DNA from: Granulosicoccus sp.
GTDB taxonomy: Bacteria > Pseudomonadota > Gammaproteobacteria > Granulosicoccales > Granulosicoccaceae
Assembly: GCA_013002205.1 (NCBI GenBank)
Contig: JABDKN010000085.1
Coordinates: 1 to 55,618 of the forward strand
Length of the DNA: 55,618 nt
Direction of reading: 5' to 3'
The translations under genes were made by a program, and so were the position numbers. Below are positions 52,640-55,618 of the stretch, piece after piece. The first letter of the stretch is position 1. Every line of letters starts with the position of its first letter. The notes beneath the pieces are model-generated. The model searched no databases. It was not told the DNA's origin and worked only from the letters and a program-made list of their open reading frames with translations.

Positions 52640-53554
52640 ATGACGAGTCTGCAACCGACCGGAACCATGAGCCGATTTCCAGCCCGTGCGCTGGCCTGCA
52701 TCGTATTGTCATGCGCGGCAGTCGGACAGGTCATGGCCCAGTCGATCAAGCCGGGTGACATTGCGCCGTTCGAAGTGGTGTACGAGGTGGGCAACAATCT
52801 GCTCAGTGCCGGTACAGCGCGACTGACACTCACCACTTCAGGCGATCTCTGGCACTACAGCCTCAACACCCGACCAAAAGGGGTGTTCAAGCTCGCAGGA
52901 AAAGGCGAGATATCCGAACTCAGTACGTTCCGGATCGTGAAATCCGATGCCGGTGTGGAACTGCAGCCGCAGATCTATCGTTACCGCCAGGATGAAGAAC
53001 GGCGTCGCGAGGTCGATGCAACTTTTGACTGGGACAAGCGCTCCCTGACGCATGTATACCGGGGACAAACGGCGACTGAATCTTTCACCGACCCTGTCCT
53101 GGACCGTCTGACTGTCACCCTGGTCATCATGAACGCCCTGCGCAACGATTTCGACAGAGCCGAACTGGCCGTGTTCGACAGCGGGAAAATCAAGCAAGTC
53201 GAATTCATCAACGAAGGGTCCGAAATTCTGAATACACCTCTGGGTGATATCGAGACCTATCGGGTGATCAACCGCAATGCAACAGGTGGCAGCCGGGAGA
53301 CCACTACCTGGATTGCGCCATCTCTGGACTACCTGCCGGTCAAGATCGAGCACCGGAAACGCCGGGAGCTGGTCGCCCGGCTGAGCCTGTTGAGTCTGGA
53401 CAACCGGGTCACCAGCATCGAGCTGGGGGGAGCGATACCTGAGGAAGCCGACGCGCAAGCCTTGCCATTGGAGGCGGGTACCGGGGAAGAGGGTACCGGG
53501 GATGCGGACAACGGTGCCGGCGACGCCGTTGCTGAACCGGTCAAGGCGGAGTAG
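52640..53554 (+). CDS. DUF3108 periplasmic protein
   Basis: A 304-residue protein from the ATG at 52640, which has AGGGA at good spacing; an ATG nine codons later is also possible. A signal peptide (to QVMAQS, near residue 34) precedes a beta-rich domain matching DUF3108: FEVVYEVGNNLLSAGTARLTL, LNTRPKGVFKLAGKGEISE and NRNATGGSRETTTWIAPSLDYLPVKIE (key ends). The last 35 residues are an acidic Gly/Glu/Asp/Ala tail with a GTGE-like five-residue repeat. DUF3108 genes commonly follow purMN in gammaproteobacteria. Function unknown. Confidence 0.9.
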   Translation: MTSLQPTGTMSRFPARALACIVLSCAAVGQVMAQSIKPGDIAPFEVVYEVGNNLLSAGTARLTLTTSGDLWHYSLNTRPKGVFKLAGKGEISELSTFRIVKSDAGVELQPQIYRYRQDEERRREVDATFDWDKRSLTHVYRGQTATESFTDPVLDRLTVTLVIMNALRNDFDRAELAVFDSGKIKQVEFINEGSEILNTPLGDIETYRVINRNATGGSRETTTWIAPSLDYLPVKIEHRKRRELVARLSLLSLDNRVTSIELGGAIPEEADAQALPLEAGTGEEGTGDADNGAGDAVAEPVKAE

Positions 53555-53608
53555 AGCCTGATTGCGTTGCAAGTGATACGGGTGGTAACGGCTTAGCGAG
53601 CCGAGCTG

Positions 53609-54469
53609 CTAGAACTGCTTTTCGAATACCGCGCGTAACCGGTAGTCCGGCTCACCATCGTCATCGAGCGTCTCGAATTCCACCGGCACCTGCATCTGGG
53701 CGGAAAATGTGAAACCAGGCTGTTGCCAGAACAGACTCGGGTTCAGATACCAGTCTCCCCGGGTTTCCAGTGATTCGCCATTGGTATCTTCCAGGATGTC
53801 GAAGTTGCCCTGGACTGACAGCAGCCATAGTGGGGAATGGGCGCTCAGCCCGGTAAAGCCCAGGCGTCTTCCGGTAGTGACGTCCAGTGAGAGCACATCA
53901 GGCTGCTGCGCGCCGTAGGGTTCATCGGCGAACTGCTCGAGATTGACATCGATGCCACCGTACCAGAGACGACCGAGACGGCCATAGGACAATCCCAGTA
54001 AGCTGGAACTGACATAGGCGGTGCCATCGATGTGCTCGTCTTCATGTTCGATACGCAGTCCGGCGGAATACACGAAACCGTCGTTGAGTTCCGAAATCGC
54101 CTCACCGAGTCTTGCCGGCCCCATGAGCCGACTGTGGACAGCCAGCTGGGGATCGGCGAACAGATCAAGTCCATAAGCACCGCGACGGGAAAAATCCGGA
54201 CGTTTGGGCTTGAGCTTGAATGACAATTCCGTTTGCCGCCAGACCACGCTGTGTTCTCTTTCCACAGGCGCTCGCTTGCGGCTCGCCATCTGCGGTCTGT
54301 CGCGCTCTTCCCGCGAGCGTGTAAAGCGAATTGGATCCAGTTCGGCCGGATTGAAATCGAAAGGATTTCCCTTGCCGTTAGCAGCGGTGTTGAAGTCCGC
54401 TGCCCAGGCACACGAACCCGTCGCCACTAAAAGCGCTATGATCACCAGCTGCGTTAGCAAACGTGCCAT
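53609..54469 (-). CDS. Predicted outer-membrane beta-barrel protein, unassigned
   Basis: A 286-residue exported protein. The ATG at 54469 gives a signal peptide (MARLLTQLVIIALLVATGS to AWAAD, cleavage near 24). A polar, Arg-rich stretch of about 60 residues follows, then alternating strands with regular Gly/Tyr/Trp/Leu, for example LLGLSYGRLGRLWYGGIDV and YLNPSLFWQQPGFTFSAQM. The chain ends in Phe (AVFEKQF), the usual signal for BAM-mediated insertion. About eight to ten strands are plausible. I do not recognise a family. It is divergent from darP across an AT-rich gap of 160 bases. Confidence 0.72.
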   Translation of the reverse strand: MARLLTQLVIIALLVATGSCAWAADFNTAANGKGNPFDFNPAELDPIRFTRSREERDRPQMASRKRAPVEREHSVVWRQTELSFKLKPKRPDFSRRGAYGLDLFADPQLAVHSRLMGPARLGEAISELNDGFVYSAGLRIEHEDEHIDGTAYVSSSLLGLSYGRLGRLWYGGIDVNLEQFADEPYGAQQPDVLSLDVTTGRRLGFTGLSAHSPLWLLSVQGNFDILEDTNGESLETRGDWYLNPSLFWQQPGFTFSAQMQVPVEFETLDDDGEPDYRLRAVFEKQF

Positions 54470-54629
54470 CAAGTGCGTCTGGTCCGGAAGCGGACGAGCC
54501 CTCTTAATCCTGTCGTTATGCAATTAAACTCTTATTGTCGTAAAAAAACAACGGAATAACAGTTTCTTGTGTAGCTGGAATGTAAATAATCAGACGAACT
54601 AGACTTTTGGACGCAACGACCCTGAGTAA

Positions 54630-55196
54630 ATGATAGACGAAAATCCAGACAGTTTCGAGGTCGACCCCGACACGGCAGATGGCGCAACTGACGAAATCAG
54701 CAAGAGTCAGCGAAAGCGCGATGCAGACTTGGTACGTGACCTGGGCGCCAGGCTGGCCGAACTGGGCGCCAGTGAACTGGCCACTATTCCGCTACCGGAT
54801 GACGTTCTGAGCGCCATCCACGAGCTGAACCGACTCAAAGCGCACGGGGCGCGTAAACGCCAGCTCGGCTTTCTGGCAAAGCGCCTGCGGCAGATCGATG
54901 TCGAGCCGATCGATGCCGCCCTCCTGCGGCTGCGCCAGGCTGCTCGCGCTAACACCAGGAGCCTGCACCTGATCGAACACTGGCGGGACCGGCTGCTCGG
55001 TGAGGTCGATGGCGAAAGCGAAAAGGTGGCGCTGACAGCATTCCTGGATGAATACATGGAAGCAGACCGGCAACGATTCCGGCATCTGCAACGCCAGGCT
55101 CTGGATGAACGACAAAAAAACAGACCTCCCGCAGCGGCGCGCCTGCTGTTCAAGGCCATTCGTGAGGTGGTGGTATCCGGCTCGGCCAGTGAGTAA
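54630..55196 (+). CDS. darP: Ribosome biogenesis factor DarP (YjgA, DUF615)
   Basis: Associates with pre-50S particles during large-subunit assembly in E. coli. The 188-residue product begins with an acidic stretch and then the conserved KSQRKRDADLVRDLGARLAEL near residue 25, followed by KAHGARKRQLGFLAKRLRQ near 70 and a Lys/Arg-rich helical C-terminus (RQRFRHLQRQALDERQKN). Family length matches. The downstream lipoprotein gene overlaps its stop by eight bases. The AT-rich gap upstream probably holds its promoter, but I could not choose one. Confidence 0.93.
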   Translation: MIDENPDSFEVDPDTADGATDEISKSQRKRDADLVRDLGARLAELGASELATIPLPDDVLSAIHELNRLKAHGARKRQLGFLAKRLRQIDVEPIDAALLRLRQAARANTRSLHLIEHWRDRLLGEVDGESEKVALTAFLDEYMEADRQRFRHLQRQALDERQKNRPPAAARLLFKAIREVVVSGSASE

Positions 55197-55618
55197 GCGG
55201 CGACAGGTAACCCCGTTGCGCATCGTCCGGATATTCCTGGTCATGCTCGCCTCCGGCTTCGCTTCCGGCTGCGCCTCGACGAATCATCTGCCGACCCGGC
55301 CACCGGATGCGCGCTTCGGGCAGGCGATGGGTACCGTGATGGCTGAGGAGTCGTCGCGCTTACCGGCCACGCCGGCTGCAACGGAGATGCCTGAGCCAGC
55401 AACCCGGATCATCGATGCGATCCAGCAAATCGGAACGCTGGAAGATGCGGCTCTCGACGAAGTCAGCGGCATGGCTGCGTCGCGCACGATCCCCGGTGTA
55501 CTGTTTGCAATAAATGACAGCGGTGCTCCAGCCATGCTGTTTGCGTTCGACGACAGCGGTGCACACCTGCGGCAATGGCACCTGGAGGCGGACAACCGGG
55601 ACTGGGAAGACATGGCGA
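55189..55618 (+). CDS. Putative lipoprotein (partial, 3' end outside window)
   Basis: The first 143 residues of a gene cut by the right edge. It starts with GTG overlapping the end of darP; an ATG at 55243 is an alternative but leaves a short signal. A basic n-region and hydrophobic segment end in a lipobox (ASGC, Cys near residue 28). After a Pro-rich linker comes LDEVSGMAASRTIPGVLFA, then INDSG and NRDWEDMA. This spacing of SG, NDSG and DWED is seen in secreted beta-propeller proteins of unknown or phytase-like function; the family call is tentative because most of the protein is missing. Confidence 0.7.
   Translation, partial: MSKRRQVTPLRIVRIFLVMLASGFASGCASTNHLPTRPPDARFGQAMGTVMAEESSRLPATPAATEMPEPATRIIDAIQQIGTLEDAALDEVSGMAASRTIPGVLFAINDSGAPAMLFAFDDSGAHLRQWHLEADNRDWEDMA

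Overview
The window looks like a chromosomal stretch of a free-living, respiring gammaproteobacterium. It is GC-rich by eye (not counted). The lineage call rests on conserved gene neighbourhoods: hda / DUF2066 / purM-purN / DUF3108, dapA-bamC-MBL hydrolase, xseB-ispA-dxs, ffh near a ypjD-like and a yfjD-like gene, wrbA-DUF2069, and darP. A Chromatiales-like or related marine group is possible, but I cannot place it further. I see no rRNA, tRNA, insertion sequence, prophage or CRISPR array. Coding density is high and nearly all genes are housekeeping or respiratory.

Layout. 1-4055 (minus): a tripartite TRAP uptake system (dctQ, dctM, dctP) followed by a glutamine-synthetase-family ligase cut by the window edge. 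4228-15731 (minus): a large cbb3 oxidase block. Reading in the direction of transcription, the first unit is DUF2189, DUF2788, a TauE/SafE-like protein, ccoI and ccoS. The second is ccoN-O-Q-P-G-H, a small two-helix membrane protein and a CbiM-like membrane protein. Each unit is preceded by a near-consensus FNR/ANR box about 75 bases before its first start codon, so both are probably switched on at low oxygen. 16035-18953 (plus): glutamine-dependent NAD synthetase and an unassigned membrane protein. 18976-22836 (minus): a compact three-gene phosphorelay (membrane PAS kinase, single-domain receiver, receiver-kinase hybrid) with no DNA-binding output.

23059-26054 (minus): a GST, ffh and a DUF2786 gene. 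26204-33378 (plus): a CcsA/YpjD-like protein, a CorB/YfjD-like protein, radA, xseB, ispA and dxs; dxs has its own good sigma70-type promoter. 33430-37366 (minus): an MFS transporter, an MBL hydrolase, bamC and dapA. Then bcp (plus), an AI-2E/PerM-family protein and a LysR regulator (minus), and proS (plus).

42162-43444: a divergent pair, DUF2852 protein and TetR regulator, with a clear operator-like palindrome over the predicted DUF2852 start site. 43500-47431 (minus): a PuuB-like oxidoreductase, a GNAT acetyltransferase and an isolated GspE/PilB ATPase. 47517-48568 (plus): wrbA and DUF2069. 48664-50707 (minus): hda and DUF2066. 50823-53554 (plus): purM, purN and DUF3108. 53609-54469 (minus): a predicted outer-membrane barrel. 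54630 to the end (plus): darP and a truncated lipoprotein gene.

The best candidates for something new are the oxygen-controlled accessory genes around the cbb3 oxidase (DUF2189, DUF2788, the 109-residue protein and the CbiM-like protein), the two-kinase phosphorelay, and the TetR-DUF2852 switch. None is proven by sequence alone.
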